DNA of 64,000 nt from Anniella stebbinsi (GCA_029215795.1 JARDYH010000005.1:11378001-11442000), one strand, 5' to 3'. Shown: positions 10,079 through 22,825, numbered from the stretch's first letter. Numbers and translations are program-made. Notes: generated from the letters alone by a model not told the origin.

Positions 10079-10400
10079 TTAGGGTGACCAGATAAAATCC
10101 AGGTCAGGGCTCATGTAACTTTCACAGTTGTAGAGGAAAGGGAATTTCAGCCAGTGTCATTTGTATGCAATTAGTTCCTGGTGAAATTCCCTCGTCATCA
10201 CAACAGTTAAAGGTGCAGGCACTATACTAGAGTGACCAAATACAAAAGAAGGCAGGGCCCCTGCAGCTTTAACTGTTGTGATGAAGAGGGGATTTCACCA
10301 GGAACTAATTGCATACAAATGACACTGGCTGAAATTCCCTTTTCTCTACAACTGTGAAAGTTACATGAGCCCTGACCTGGATTTTATCTGGTCACCCTAA
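10079..10400. mobile_element. Long near-perfect inverted repeat of a short DNA-transposon relic
   Basis: Arms 10079-10218 and 10261-10400 are 140 bp each and reverse-complementary with about four mismatches, separated by 42 bp. The outer ends are TTAGGGTGACCAGATA and TATCTGGTCACCCTAA. Within the right half, 10228-10400 looks like one complete short element ('agagtgaccaaatac' to 'ctggtcaccctaa'). The left arm looks like an inverted, 5'-clipped second copy. Confidence 0.85.
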
Positions 10401-11339
10401 GCCCCAAATGCCAAATCATGTATCCCCTCCCAAGTTCAACAAAATACCCATTTCACAGAAGGCAACCTTGTGATGCTTAGAGATACACAGACCACACATA
10501 TATACACACAGAACAAGGCAAAACACACACTATGCCAAAAACAAACAAGCTGACCCCCAACCCGACCCCCAGCAAAACAGATAGTACAGGCAAAACACCC
10601 CTCTTGTTCTATTACTTGCTGTAGCCCCCCAAGGTGCTCACTGCCATAGCAGCATACCTTTTTTCCCTGGGTGGTTGGGCATGTTTCAAAATGAAGCACT
10701 GGGATGCAGCCTCCAACATTTTGATTTTCTAAGAATGTCTCTGAGGCCCAGAGGCATTCCTGGAAATAAAGACAGTGTTGGAGGGCATCACCTCATTTTG
10801 CAGCCTGCCAGTTAATTTTTTAAATTAAAAACAAATCTTAAAAAATAAAATAAAAACAGAATGGGCAGAAAGTCTGTTGGGGATCAAGAGTGGTGTCCAT
10901 TGGAGATCCCTTCAATACAGGATAGCAGTCCTGTGTATTTAGTAGTTCTGTTGAAAAGGGAATCTCAGCATATGCAGCTTGTCCCATTATACATTTGCAC
11001 AGATGACAGAAAATGTACTAGTTGAAATTTTCCTTTTTATAGAAGTACATATAGGAGCCTTGCTCTTGAAGCAGCCAAAATGAAAAGTGGTGAATGCATT
11101 TCATCATGGGCCAAAATTAATTGTTTCAGCAGAATAGATGAAATGGGGGACTGCCACTTCTAAAATTCTGATAGATCACCAGCTTTTGCTGATTTAGTCC
11201 TAAGCACTCACAGTGTTGTACCGGTTCAATGGTTTTCAAACTTCCTGTCTTCGAGGAATGCTTTCTGGGCAAGGTGCCTGAGTCGGTGGTTGTTGGTTAA
11301 CTCCAGGCACTCTTGAATTAAACTGATTATGTAGACCTA

Positions 11340-12545
11340 TTTCAGTCAGGCTTCAGGCCTGGGTTTGGAATGGAAACTGCCTTGGGATGACCTTTGCTGA
11401 GAGAAGGTAATGGGGAGTGTTCTCTTGGATCTCTTGGCAGTCTTCGATACCATTGGCCATGGTATCCTTCTGGATAGGTTGTCTGGTTTGAGATTTGGTG
11501 GCCCTGCATTGCAGTGGTTCTTTTCCTACTTGGATGGCTGATTCCAGAAGGTGGTGCTGGGGGATTATTGCTGTGTGTCTTGGCAACTATGCTATGGGGT
11601 TTGGAAGATTATCTGGAGGTTTGGGCTGAGGTGTCATCAATATGTGGATGACACCCAGCTCTATCACTCTTTTTCATTAAATCCAGCTGAGGCAGTGGCT
11701 GTTCTGAATCAGTGTCTGAGCACGGTAATGGACTGGATGAGGGCCAATAAACTGAGACTCAAGCCAGACAAGATAGAGGTACTGTTAGTGGGTGGTTTGT
11801 CTCCCTGGCTAAGTGGTGTTCAACCTGTTCTTTACGCCCCCTAAAGGATCAGGTTTGGGAGTTTTCTTGGATCCAGCATTGCCTCTAGAGGCTGATATAC
11901 CAACTGTGTGCTTCTCTGGACAGAGATAGCCTACCTACAATTATCCATGCTCTAGTAACCTCTCTGCAATGTATTTTACATGGGGCTGCCTTTGAAAATG
12001 GTCCAGAAACTTTAGCTGGTCCAAAATAGGGCAGCAAGATTGTTAATGGAGGGACTGGCCAATGTGATCATATTATGCCAGTATGTTTCTATCTGCACTA
12101 GCTGCCAGTTTATTTCAGGGTCCGATTCAAAGTGCTTGTTATTAACATTCAAATCCCTAAATGGCTTGGGGCTGAGGTTATCTGAAGGATTGTCACTTCC
12201 CATACTTACCTGCCTGGAGCCTACGATAATCTTCAGCGCTCTTCCTCCAGGAGTGCCCACCAAAGGAAATGAGGTGGTGGTTACTTAAAAGAGAGGCTTT
12301 TCCATTGTGGCACTCTGGTTGTGGCATGTCCTTCCCAGAGAGCCTCACCTGGTGCCTAGGTTGTGCCCTTTTCGGCACCAGGTGAGGCTCTCTTTATTTT
12401 GGTTTGTATTTTTAATATTATGCTGCAGTTTTAAACTTTTGTACTGTATTTTTATTGTATTTTATGGTTTTAATTGTTGCGAGTTGCTCAGAGAGCTTCA
12501 GCTATTAGGCGATGTAGAAATGTCATAAATTAGATAGCTAAATAG
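11340..12545 (+). mobile_element. 5'-truncated, degenerate L2-like LINE
   Basis: Contains recognisable reverse-transcriptase pieces in shifting frames: a D.S.AFDT block with 'CCATTGGCCATGGTATCCTT', then QYVDDTQLYHSF (11637-11675), the catalytic YADD region, and LNQCLSTVMDWMRANKLRLKPDK with EVLLVG. It ends with the typical 'gctcagagagcttcagctat' 3' UTR. Frameshifts and stops are frequent. Confidence 0.85.
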
Positions 12546-12639
12546 AGGAAGAAAGAAGCATTGGCTTTTCTGCCGGGGAACCTTTGCGTGTTATGGATTC
12601 TTGGGACTTTTCTAGAATACACAGTTTACATGGGGCACT

Positions 12640-12965
12640 GACAAGTTCTGATGGATTCCACAGTGGCCCTGTGTGAACTTAGGCCTGGTCTACACATGCA
12701 GCAGAATGGGCTGGTAGACTTCTGCGGTGGTAGAATGGACTTTGGGTGCTTCCAGGCAAGGGTTTTAATGTGCCTTGCCTCATTCATGGAATTGGGGCAG
12801 GGTGGGGTGGGATCCACTTGTAACTCCTGTGTTTTCCCACCATTTCCTCCCTTTTTTCTTACCATGAAAAATTAGTTAAGGGATAAAAGATGGAATAGCT
12901 GTACAATGCTTTCTGATTGTAACTGTAGTTGACCTCCAACTAGAAACACTCCTTATCACTTCAGA
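12640..12965. repeat. Unclassified interspersed repeat, copy C
   Basis: The longest left extension of the family seen at 3440-3895 and 8290-8525. It includes 'ggcctggtctacacatgcag', 'ttcatggaattggg', 'ctcctgtgttttcccacca' and 'gaatagctgtacaatgcttt'. Confidence 0.65.
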
Positions 12966-13270
12966 CTGCAAGTGGGGTTGCCATTTTTTTTATCCTCCTC
13001 ATATAAAAATACTGCCATCAAGAACAAAGCGTCTAAGTTCTACCACAGCTCCTTTGCCTGCTGTGCTGGTTTTCTAATTGCTGGCCGTTTTTTTTAAAGC
13101 TGCAGAGCATCCAAAAATGAAATTTCTTCCAATTCCAGTCTGAAGTGGTATAGTTCATTCCACCACCTCAGAATTCTTAACACCTTACTTCAAAAACAAT
13201 AGTTCTGAAGCAAAAAGCGTATTTCCTTTGTTTTCAGATTACAAACACAAGTGTCGTAGTAATTAGAGCA

Positions 13271-13405
13271 GCCTTCCCCAGCCTGGCTTCCCCCCAGATG
13301 TTTTGGACTGTAGTTTTTGTCAGCCCCAGGTAAAGTAGCCAATGGAGAGGATCATGGGAATTGGTCCAAAACATCTGGAGGGCACCAGAATGGGGAAGGC
13401 TGAGG
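13271..13405. mobile_element. Palindromic MITE
   Basis: A full-length palindromic copy: 'cccagatgttttggactgta' on the left matches the reverse complement of 'ccaaaacatctggagggcac' on the right. Confidence 0.75.
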
Positions 13406-15351
13406 TAGAGAATCCCATCCTGTGTGTATGTGAGAGAAAAGGAGGAGTGTCTTTTTTAAAAAGGTGTTTCTTGGTATGAACAGTTTTTATAAGTATTTTT
13501 ACTAAAAATAATAGTTTTAAAAGTCAGCTGCCCGACTAATCAGAAGTGTTTACATTGATTGAAAGCTGCAGACCTAAAATTCTTATGTCCTGGAAGCATG
13601 TTTGATTTTTACTGTCCTGGTTTTTTTTTACTGATAGCCATGCAGTGACGTACAAGTTGGAAAGCTAATGGTTGTCGAAATCAGCTTTGTTTACGTATGT
13701 GTACTGTATTGAGAGTCTAGTAGTGTGTGTGTGAGTAAATGATCTATAAAATTGTATGAGGTGCAAATGTGTTTTGTTTCTGATTAAAATTTCATTTGTT
13801 GTGGTTGCTGTGCTGTTTTGTATACACTTTGTATACATTTTGCTGAACTTGGGGAAGCCAGGATGTCCACGTTAATAAATAATTATATAGGCTAAGTTAA
13901 GTGGCATGTATTGCACAAATGAGCTAATACTATCACCATTTATTCTTTCTGCCTACTTGCACTCATCTCAGAGAATGGAAATCTCCACTGGCAAGGATGG
14001 GAAAGAACATATTCCGTTGACATCCGGGTGATTTCCTTTATACACCATCTATTTCTGTGTGTCTCTTCCCCCCCTCTCTTATACAGAGTAGATGGTTTAC
14101 CCCGATGTAGTTCACTTCATTGAGACTTTGTTGGCATGTCAAGCTGTGCAAGAGCTGCCTCTGCTTCCATCTCCTCCTCCTCTTGTGTGTGTGTGCGCGC
14201 GTGTGGGGGTGGGTGGGTTAGGGGTTTCCTCAGAATAGTACAACCCAGACTGAAGGTGGAAGAGAGAGGATTGCTCTTCACCTGCTTAGCAGGCAAGGTT
14301 CATCATTACCCGGAAGTTCTTCCTTGTAAGGAGGTGGGGGTCTTTTCTCCCTTGATGCAGTGAACATCCCCCACCTCCCCTTGGCCGCTTCCATGGGATT
14401 TGTTTGAGAGGAGTCCACAGAGATGGAGAGATGCGTCTCCCCTGGCGCTAATCCAGAACCTAAAATAATGGGTAAGAAGGGGTGGCATAAGGATTATTTC
14501 TTTTCCTAGAGGATGGGTGGGTAGTAATAAGGGAGAGCGCAAGAAGAGGAGGAGGGGGTCTGGGCGGCTTTTGTGCATGTGACTACAGTATGTCTGGATG
14601 GATCTCCCTGCTGAACACTGTTAAGAGTGGCGGCTGTTGGAGTAGAAAATGGATTCAGCCAGGGATTTGTGTTACGATCCAAAGTACTTATACTTGGAAA
14701 ACAATTTATTTAAAGTCAACAGGACTTTGTTCCTAGAAAATACATTTAGCCGTGAGGTATCAATGAGGGTTTTGGGTGGGGAATTGGGGGTGAACAAAAA
14801 GCCTCTAGGATTTCATCTGTGAGCGGTGTTTGGTGTTGGAAAGACAGGTGTGCGTGGGTCAGGGTGGATGGAATTTCTTTCTCTGGTGAGTCGTGTGCTC
14901 AAATACGATGAGGCAGAGAGAAACAACAGAGCTGGTATTTTATATTGATATTTTATTTAGTGTGTGTGGATGAAGCAGGCTGTGTGTGTGTGTGTTTAAA
15001 GCTGTGTATAGAATTCCAATGGACTAGATAGGAGAACAGAAGGAAGTTTCCTTTTCCTTAAAATATGCGTGCCTTTACTCTAAATGTTCCATCATGTCCC
15101 ATTCATCACCTTTTGTTTTGCTTCATTATTTTTCTGTTTGTTTATGGTTTTTGTTACTATTTCTTTGCACCTACCCTGTTGTGATGTGGTATCAATCTCA
15201 TTCTGCAGGATTTTCTTTCTTTTTTAAAGACCTTTGTGCGTGGCTGTGTAGTCACTCCAGTTCTAAGAATTTTTCAGACTGGATTCATCAATGTTTTTTC
15301 CCCCCAGAGAAAGGAGTTAGTATATGTCAAAGATATCTATTAAAATAACTG

Positions 15352-15445
15352 TGGTTAGAATCCTAATAAGCACGCTTACCAGGGAGTGTCATTGGACACA
15401 GTGGGGCTTACTTCTGAGTAAGCATGGCTAGGATTGTGATGTTAA
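15352..15445 (-). repeat. Short SINE-like unit
   Basis: 'ggggcttacttctgagtaag' then 'catggctaggattg' is a minus-strand member of the 2877-2965 family. Confidence 0.65.
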
Positions 15446-16599
15446 ATTAATTTAGCTTTGTTGATTAAACATTTTAAGGAGAAGGGAAGAGAGATGTGAT
15501 CATTTCTATCTGGGGCATATCTCCATGGCTGATCTTCAAAACAGTTCCTTCAGTTTCCTTTAATGAATTGCTATTAATTGCTATTTAGAACCATTCCTTG
15601 TAGCTGTGTGTCTGCTCTGTAATTTTATCCTGCCATTATGTGATATTTTGATATCAAGGCTGCTTTTGAAATGAATATAAGACAATAGGCAAATATATTG
15701 GTGGGTGGGTTCCTGTATGCATTCATTTTGCATTAAAAAAGGTATCAATTAGGCAAACCCGGGGTTCTTAGTTTTGTTATATGGCTTGAGACTGTAAAGA
15801 AGGTATTTAAATATATCCCGCAGCCATCAAAGTTCCTAGCTTAGTTCCTGTTGCCATTAGTGAAGTCAGGACTTGGAGCAGAGCTGCAGATGTTGGTATC
15901 TGGGTCATGAAAGTAGAAGTAAAATCCCTTGTGGCTTGGGATTTTGGCTACTTTGTATCCATTTGCTTCAGAAAGGTGCAACACATCTCTTGTGGTTTCA
16001 TCAGTGTTGTGGGACCTCTGGTAGACTTTGAATCCACCAGTAGGGGTGGCAGTGGTGTCCCTCAGAAAAGAAAAGAATCAGAATTTGTTTCTTCGCAGCA
16101 GAATTTAAGCATAATGGGGAAACTGTGAAGCTTCATCGTAGATGTTGGTGCTTATGCCATAACTTAAGGTTCTGGTTGCCTGGTGTTTTCTTTTTGGGTG
16201 TGCTGTATTGCAAAGTGCTGTGATAGATCTATGCCAGTCATGAGAAGGAGCCTTCTTCCTTCTGGCCTGGAGTAACTTAGGTTTTAGGTTGCTGTCGAAA
16301 CACTCAGTTTAAATAAAAGTCATGGACATTCCCAATATCTTTTTTAAAATGTTAGTCAGCTGCTGTGTGTGTATATCCATTGGGAGCATAGCAGACAATT
16401 TTGACTTGTAGCTGAACCCAAATGCTGCTTTTGGCCAAAGGCCAAGATACCTTACAAGAGATAGGGCCCTTTACTGAAAGTCCTAAACATCAGAGGCTAT
16501 GCATTTTTGACAGAGTTAACAACAATTATATCAAATCTAATACCTTATGCATCTCTTTATTTGTTTGTAGGTGACTCCCTAAGCACTAGCAGCAAATAA

Positions 16600-17305
16600 G
16601 AACTATTTGCGCCCCTTCCTAGAATTGGAGGACCTAAAGACAGTAGTGCACACGCTGGTAACTTCGAAGCTCGACTTCTGCAATGTGATGTTCATAGGGC
16701 TACCTCTGTGCCTAATCCGGAAACTTCAACTAGTTCAAAATATGGCAGCCAGGTTGGTCGCCGGTACACCTAGGGGTGACCATATCACACCAGCTTTAAA
16801 ATCATTTCACTGGCTGCCAATTACTTTCCGGGCGAAGTACAAAGTGTTGATCATCACCTTTAAAGTCCTACATGATTTGGGTCCAGGCTACCTGCGAGAT
16901 CGCCTTCTCCCATACAATCCGTCCCGCACGCTCAGGTCCTCTGGGAAAAATTTGTTACAGTCAGCCAAAACCAGGCTGATAACTGTTACCCAGAGGACCT
17001 TCTCTTCTGCCTCTCCCAGATTGTGGAATGGCCTGCCGGAGGAGATCCGCCAACTTCACAGTCTTCCAGAATTTAAGAAAGCTATAAAGACTGATCTCTT
17101 CCGGCAGGCCTACCCAGTCGAATTTTAAGAGTTTTATTGGTATTTTAATAATGTATTAATTTTATATGCTTTGAATCAGTTTTATGTATTTTATATTGTC
17201 TGTATTTATGTTGTTCCCTGCCTTGATTTGGAGGGAGAGGCGGGTAAGAAATAATAATAATGATAATGATAATAATAATCATAATAATAATAATAATAAT
17301 AATTA
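16600..17305 (+). mobile_element. L2-like LINE 3' end with an open 173-codon frame
   Basis: The frame 16607-17128 is uninterrupted and encodes the C-terminal end of ORF2: SKLDFCNVMFIGLP, KLQLVQNMAARLVAGT, ITPALKSFHWLPI, LGPGYLRDRLLPY, RTLRSSG and PRLWNGLPEEIR. The end of the frame is followed by a 3' UTR and a (TAA)n tail at about 17249-17304. The reverse-transcriptase core is absent, so this is a 5'-truncated insertion, younger than most in the window. The related minus-strand copy is at 26705-27165. Confidence 0.85.
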
Positions 17306-17424
17306 GAAAACTGAGGTAGCTGTCTAGTTAAGCAGGTAGAGCAGAATTATATCGGCTGTAGCTTTGATTCTGTCTAAACCTTGAGAATTATTCTTTTGCT
17401 TGAACTCATTAGTAACACTCTAAT

Positions 17425-17531
17425 CCAGCCTTCTCCAACCTAGTGACATCCAGTTGTGTTTAGACTACAACTTCCATCACTTCAGCTGGCATTGGCATCT
17501 GGAGGGCACCAAGTTAGGGAAGGCTGCTCTA
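17425..17531. mobile_element. Palindromic MITE
   Basis: 'ccagccttctccaacctagt' on the left and 'ctggagggcaccaagttagg' on the right identify a compact copy of the family at 13271-13405. Confidence 0.7.
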
Positions 17532-18659
17532 ATCCTGAGGTGGGCATTTCTGAGGAGGCACAGACAATTCTGGACTTCTCCTTGAGTGTAGGTCAGGAAA
17601 TGTTGTGCCTTATTTCTTGTGCTAATTGTCAGATAATGGGAATTATCCTTTTAATTTTGCTTGTAGCCTTTTTTGCTTCTCATGGTTCTTCCCAACATGG
17701 CTTGCATCCATTCTTTTCTTTTGATTTGTCTTCTGAGTCCTAGTAAGTTTGAGCAATCCAAACAATGTTTGTGTTGTTGAAAGTATTTTTGGGGGGGATT
17801 CTTGAGTTAGGAAGATAAGGAATGGAGTATTGGAAGTATGCATTCTTTGGTAGAGTTAATAGCAATTATTTCTGATCTAGTACTTTATGCATCTTTTGAG
17901 TTCTGTGAATATGGATATTAGATATGGAGGATAGACTTGGGTTTCTATTTCTTTCAGGTGTAGGTAGAGCAAAATTACTTTTGTCAGGACTCTTGGTCTT
18001 ATGTTGTTTCTCTACCACTAGCATAAATATGTGACTTCAACCAAATTGCAATTGTTGTATGCATTTTTACCCATCATAGTGAATTTATGTTCTATCTTCA
18101 TTAAGTTCTGTATCAAGTCTCCTGCCCTAATTTGCAGGTAAACATTTGCCCAATCCTGGGTATAGCTAAACATAATTGAGCACGTGGCACTTTGTCAGAT
18201 GATAAGCTACAAAACCATAGCAGGTCCATTTTCTAAGAGTAGCATGCATTTTAAATGTTAAACTTTTTTTCTTCATCTATGAGGATAAGAAATTCCCTTG
18301 ATATTTCTGAGGTATGTTGTGTTGAGGAGTTGATATTTTGGCAAATGGTACAAAGTCATTTCTGGCTATGAACCTCCCTTGCCCAGTTTTCTCAGTGGTG
18401 GCTTTAAGAATGGACACCTGGGAAGGTTGGCTTTTGTTTTGTTTTGTAGAGAAAATATTTTGTATCTTACAAAATGGACTAATTACAGAGTCTTTAAAAA
18501 GGAGTAAAAAAATCCCCTGTGGTTTTACGTCATCCTTTTGCCATAAAAATATTATTACTTGGGATTCTTATTGCACTTCTTGATCGTTGAAAGTGCAACA
18601 ATTCTTATTGTACTTCTTGATTGTTGAAGTTGTCACAGGAATCCCTCATCTAATAATTA

Positions 18660-18810
18660 TCTATTAATTATCCCCATATTAAAGTCAAAGGCCTGAGGCT
18701 GAGAGAGAGTGGCTTGTCAACAGCCACCCAGTGAGTTCATGGCTGAACTAGAGACCTCCTGGCTCACAACTGACATTATTAGTTCCTACGCTACAGCAGC
18801 TTTCATTCAT
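18660..18810 (-). repeat. MIR-like SINE
   Basis: 'attatccccatattaaagtc' then 'aggcctgaggctgagagaga' and 'cagccacccagtgagttcat' form the antisense of the MIR core. Confidence 0.7.
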
Positions 18811-19441
18811 GTTGAACTGCTTATTTAAAATATAGGAAGGCGGCTTAAGCTCCAATTACTTTTTGACTTAGCCAGAAATTAGATATGCAGTAGCTGTTAG
18901 CCAAAAATCCATCATGCATCTGTGTTCATGGCTTGTGATAATTCAGTTGTGGAAGGTATCCAGCGCTTATAAGCCAGCTCTTTTTAACTTTATAGATGTG
19001 TTAATTGTTAATCAAAATCTGTCTTTTGCTGTGCTAGTACAGATGCAGCCTCTTCCATTATGAATGTCATTTGGAAACAAAGTTCAGGATCAGCTATGGA
19101 ATAGTGAATATTTAGAGACCAACAAGTGACTACTGGTTCCTCATCAGGGCCCTGTTCTGGGATGTGGTGGAAGACACTGTCACACTTGGCTTTATTTTCT
19201 CATTCTTGTGTGAATGGTGCTTTGTTTGCTAGAGCAATCAAGCATTCTAGGCTGACCCATAATCCTAGCATTGTCTATACTAGTTCTGATTGTGATCCAT
19301 AAAGTTTAGGAAAAGGGGCTGGGGCTGCAATAATGTAGGCTATAATGTGCTATAATCGGGGGTGAGCAAGAAAGATGCTCCACTCCATATTGACATGTAC
19401 AGCACAAGGACTGAATCAGCTAAACAGTTATAGAGTCAAAT

Positions 19442-19500
19442 ATTAATGATGATGATGATAATAATAATAATAATAATAATAACAACAGTGATGATGATGT
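19442..19500. repeat. (ATR)n trinucleotide microsatellite
   Basis: An ATG run, an ATA run, then ATG again, imperfect. Confidence 0.9.
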
Positions 19501-20259
19501 TGAGGTGAAGACAACCTTAGTCTTACTGATAGAGGTGGGGGATTTCGTTTTGACTCAGAATATGTAACTGTTGTATTGCATGTTATTTCTTAAAGACTAG
19601 ATTAAGAATCAGTACTTTCCCGTAGTCCATTCTATTACTCTTCATTTGGTTTATTAATGTGGTTTTGGAGCATTGAGCCCAGCCTGTGCCTCTGGGGTTG
19701 GGCTGACTAAAAACCATTTTAAAAAATCTTAAATATCCCTAGTTATCCCCAGCATTTTCTTGATCTTCCTTTGTTTTTTTGAAACAACATGCTGAGCAAA
19801 CAAAGCGGTAGATTTTTTTTTAAAAAATGCTAACCTTTTTTAAAATAGGGGTTGTGTGTACAAACTAGGACTTCTCTGCAGTTAAGAGCCATCATGGGAA
19901 TGTTACAGGCTCAGCTGGCTTTTGTCCTCAAGGGTGAACTGTTGATCATATGTCATATGTCTGTACCTGTTAGCATATGCTTTTAGTACCATTTTTGCAA
20001 ATGACCTTGGCAAGAGAGCTGCACCAGTGAATTCACATTTTTTCAGATATCTTTTAGATGGCGCTGAGGTAGCTATTAATAACATTTCTTATTAAAGAGT
20101 GGGTGAATTGTTAAGATTAATTTCCTTAGCATATTTCAATTGAGAATTTCTTTTAGCCTTTTGATTATGTAAAGGGAGCAGAGCCAGATTAGCTAGGTAT
20201 TGATAAAATTTCACTTGCTCCTGTGCGTTCCACTGTCTTATGGCTAGAAAACGCTTGTT

Positions 20260-20775
20260 GATATTCAGCCTAACTCAGTGTTGACTAATCTGTTTGGCAA
20301 AGGTTGCTGCAGATCTTAAGATCTTCAATGAGAGATTTTGTCAGAGGCTTTTTGAAAGCACAAGTATATAAGGAGAAGCCAATCGTCTCCATCTATATGG
20401 TTAGGGACACAAAAAGTTATAAACTTTTGGTGAAGTGAAACTTTTTTTGCAAAGATCATGCTGATTCTTCTAAACAAGGTCTGTTCTTCTGTAGTTTAAT
20501 CATAGCTTTTATTTAGATTACTTGGGACAGAAGTAGGCTGACAAGCCTGTAATTTCCTGGACTCCCTTTTAAAAACAAATGTTACATTGGCTATCTTCCA
20601 ATTTAAATATGTCACTTTGTGAGAAGTTACATACTTTTGTCAAAAGATCAGTAATTTCATACGTGAGTTCTTTTGAATTCTCAGGTAAATGCCATTCAAC
20701 TTCAGTAGTTGTCAGTTTTGAATTTGTCAGTTAGTTCTAAACTCCAACCTTAGTCAAGTCTCTTTAATTAAAAGA
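20260..20775. mobile_element. CR1-like retroelement relic
   Basis: Landmarks such as 'aagatcatgctgattcttct', 'gtaggctgacaagcctgtaa' with 'tttcctgg', and 'aaagatcagtaatttcatac' follow the order of a CR1/L3-type repeat that I know from amniote genomes. No frame survives. Class assignment is from memory of the motif order. Confidence 0.5.
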
Positions 20776-20831
20776 ATTCATAAACTGTTCTTCATCCATA
20801 CAGATAACAGTACAATAAGTACAACTATAAA

Positions 20832-21485
20832 TACCGTATTTCATTGAATCTCAGACGCACTTTTTCTCCCATGTTTACATCTGTAAAAACGGGGTGTGTC
20901 TTAGAATTGATGGCGTCTTGCAATCGCGGGGTTTCTCCCACGTTTTGCAGAAGGCACTAGGGCTCTGCATGCCCCCCCCCCACGACTCACCCTGGCGGGT
21001 CCCGATGTCAGAAGTCCCCCCTCCCCACTTACCTTGATCGCTGCTGCCTTGGCCTGGGAAGGCTTCAGAACTGGGAAGGAGGCTGCGATCTCAGGAGATC
21101 TCGCAAGATCTTGGCCTCCTTCTCAGTACTGAAGCCTTCCCAGGCCGAGACAGCAGCGATCAAGGTAAAGGGGGACTTGCGGGGCCCTAACCCTCCCCCC
21201 TCCCCTCCATCACCGTCGCCCATCCTCGCCGCCGCCGCCGCACCGCGGCACTGGCAATGCTCGTCTTGTTACTGGGAACTATGCCTTGCCAAGCCGAGGC
21301 GAGCGCTGGCAGTGGTGTAGAGCTGCGGCAGCGAGGATGGGCGACGGCGATGGAGGTGAGCGGGGAGGGGGTGCTGAAATTAAGGTGCGTCTTAGAATCG
21401 ATGCAAAGCTTTTTCCCTGTTGGTGGCCCTGAAATTTAGGTGCATCTTACAACCGATGGCATCTTACATTCGGTGAAATATGGTA
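20832..21485. mobile_element. Non-autonomous DNA transposon with terminal and internal inverted repeats
   Basis: The termini TACCGTATTTCATTGAATCT and (reverse complement of the right end) TACCATATTTCACCGAATGT form terminal inverted repeats with possible TA target duplication. Inside are two further hairpins. Hairpin 1: about 21031-21083 against 21112-21164 ('ccttgatcgctgctgccttg' against 'agacagcagcgatcaagg'). Hairpin 2: about 21208-21250 against 21305-21354 ('ccgtcgcccatcctcgcc' against 'gaggatgggcgacgg'). The interior is strongly GC-rich and can mimic a CpG island. A smaller relative is at 51251-51496. Confidence 0.8.
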
Positions 21486-21842
21486 GTCTATAAATACAAA
21501 ATACAATAAAAACAAAAAATACAAATGGAAGCTGGTGCTATTTGAGATAGTTCTTCTGGTGCGCTCCCAAAATACAGACATTCAGGTGTATCTCCCAACA
21601 CTTTCTATAGGAAAGGCAGATATAAACAGTTTTCCTGTCCACCTACAGTATTGCTTTTTATGGAGTCATCTAATGTTTCTATTGCTTTTGTCTGGCTTTC
21701 TGCTTCTAATGTGTTGGAATATAGTTTTATTCTTTCTTTGCATGTTGTGTCTGTTGTCAGCATCTATTTTTTGTGCTCTCTCTTAATTTCCTTTATTTGA
21801 AAAAAATACCCTTTTAAAAAGCAATCCTACTTTCCTTTTATA

Positions 21843-22012
21843 AGGCCTGTTCAGACAACATGCTCAACCATGGTTAGTGAGTGTGTTGAAACCATGGTAA
21901 TGTGGTCACCATGGTTAATAATGGTTCATACGGCATGCTAAGTCATAGTTCATACGACATGCTTAGCTCAAAGTGCTTAACCACCGTGGCTTAGCGTGTC
22001 TTCTGAACAGGG
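21843..22012. mobile_element. Palindromic MITE ('ctgttcagacaacatgct' family)
   Basis: The left end 'gcctgttcagacaacatgct' and the right end 'agcgtgtcttctgaacaggg' are inverted repeats. The interior has repeated 'accatggttaa' and 'catacgacatgct' units. Typical of reptile genomes in my recollection. Confidence 0.75.
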
Positions 22013-22825
22013 TCAATGTTTCCTTATTGCTGCTATTTAATCATGTTGGCATCCTCTTGAAGTTATTGTTTTCTTTCATATTTGTGACATCATTTTATTT
22101 GAGCCTTTATTATAGTGGTTCAAATAATCTCTAAGCTTTTTGGAGTAAATGGCTCTTCTAACTCTACCTTCGAACTTGCTTTGAACTATCCCCTACTGCT
22201 GAAATTAAATTACTTGGCAATTCTTCACCCTTTATATGCTGAATTTGATACAATTGTGGCCATTGTTTTCAAACAGCTTGACACTACTTACATTTTGCAC
22301 CAGATCCTAGGCACCACATACAGCTAAACCAAATGTAATATCCCTTCTTATGAGCTTTCTGACTAATTATTCTAAGCCACAGTCATGTATTGTATCAAGA
22401 AATGTTGCCTTTGTTCAGCCACTCAAACCTAACAATAGTTAGCCATCTATTATTATATTATTTTCTAATTTGACTTTTTTCTGCATTTCAAGATTACCAT
22501 CATAGCCTTTGTTGGATTGGCAATATGATATCTCCAACAGTATATTACCACCAGAGCCTGATTTTTCTATCCATAATTGTTCTGTAGATAAATTTGTTTC
22601 CCTTAAGATTTGTAATTTTTTTCTTCGGTTTCTTCTCTGTTTATATAAAGGCGAGGATGGGGGGATTTCTGCCAACTCTTCCCTCTATTTGCAATCCCCA
22701 CACCATCCCCAAGATTCACTCATCCCTCAGAAGCAGATTGTGGGAGGGAGCAGGGCTGCAGAGCAAAAGGGACAGGAAATCCCCATTCCTTGAATGTAAG
22801 AAGCTGTTATATACGGAGTCGTCGT

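Noticed and set aside
21111..21439. GC-rich open frames resembling a CpG-island first exon
   Set aside because: They fall inside the foldback transposon core, including its hairpin arms.
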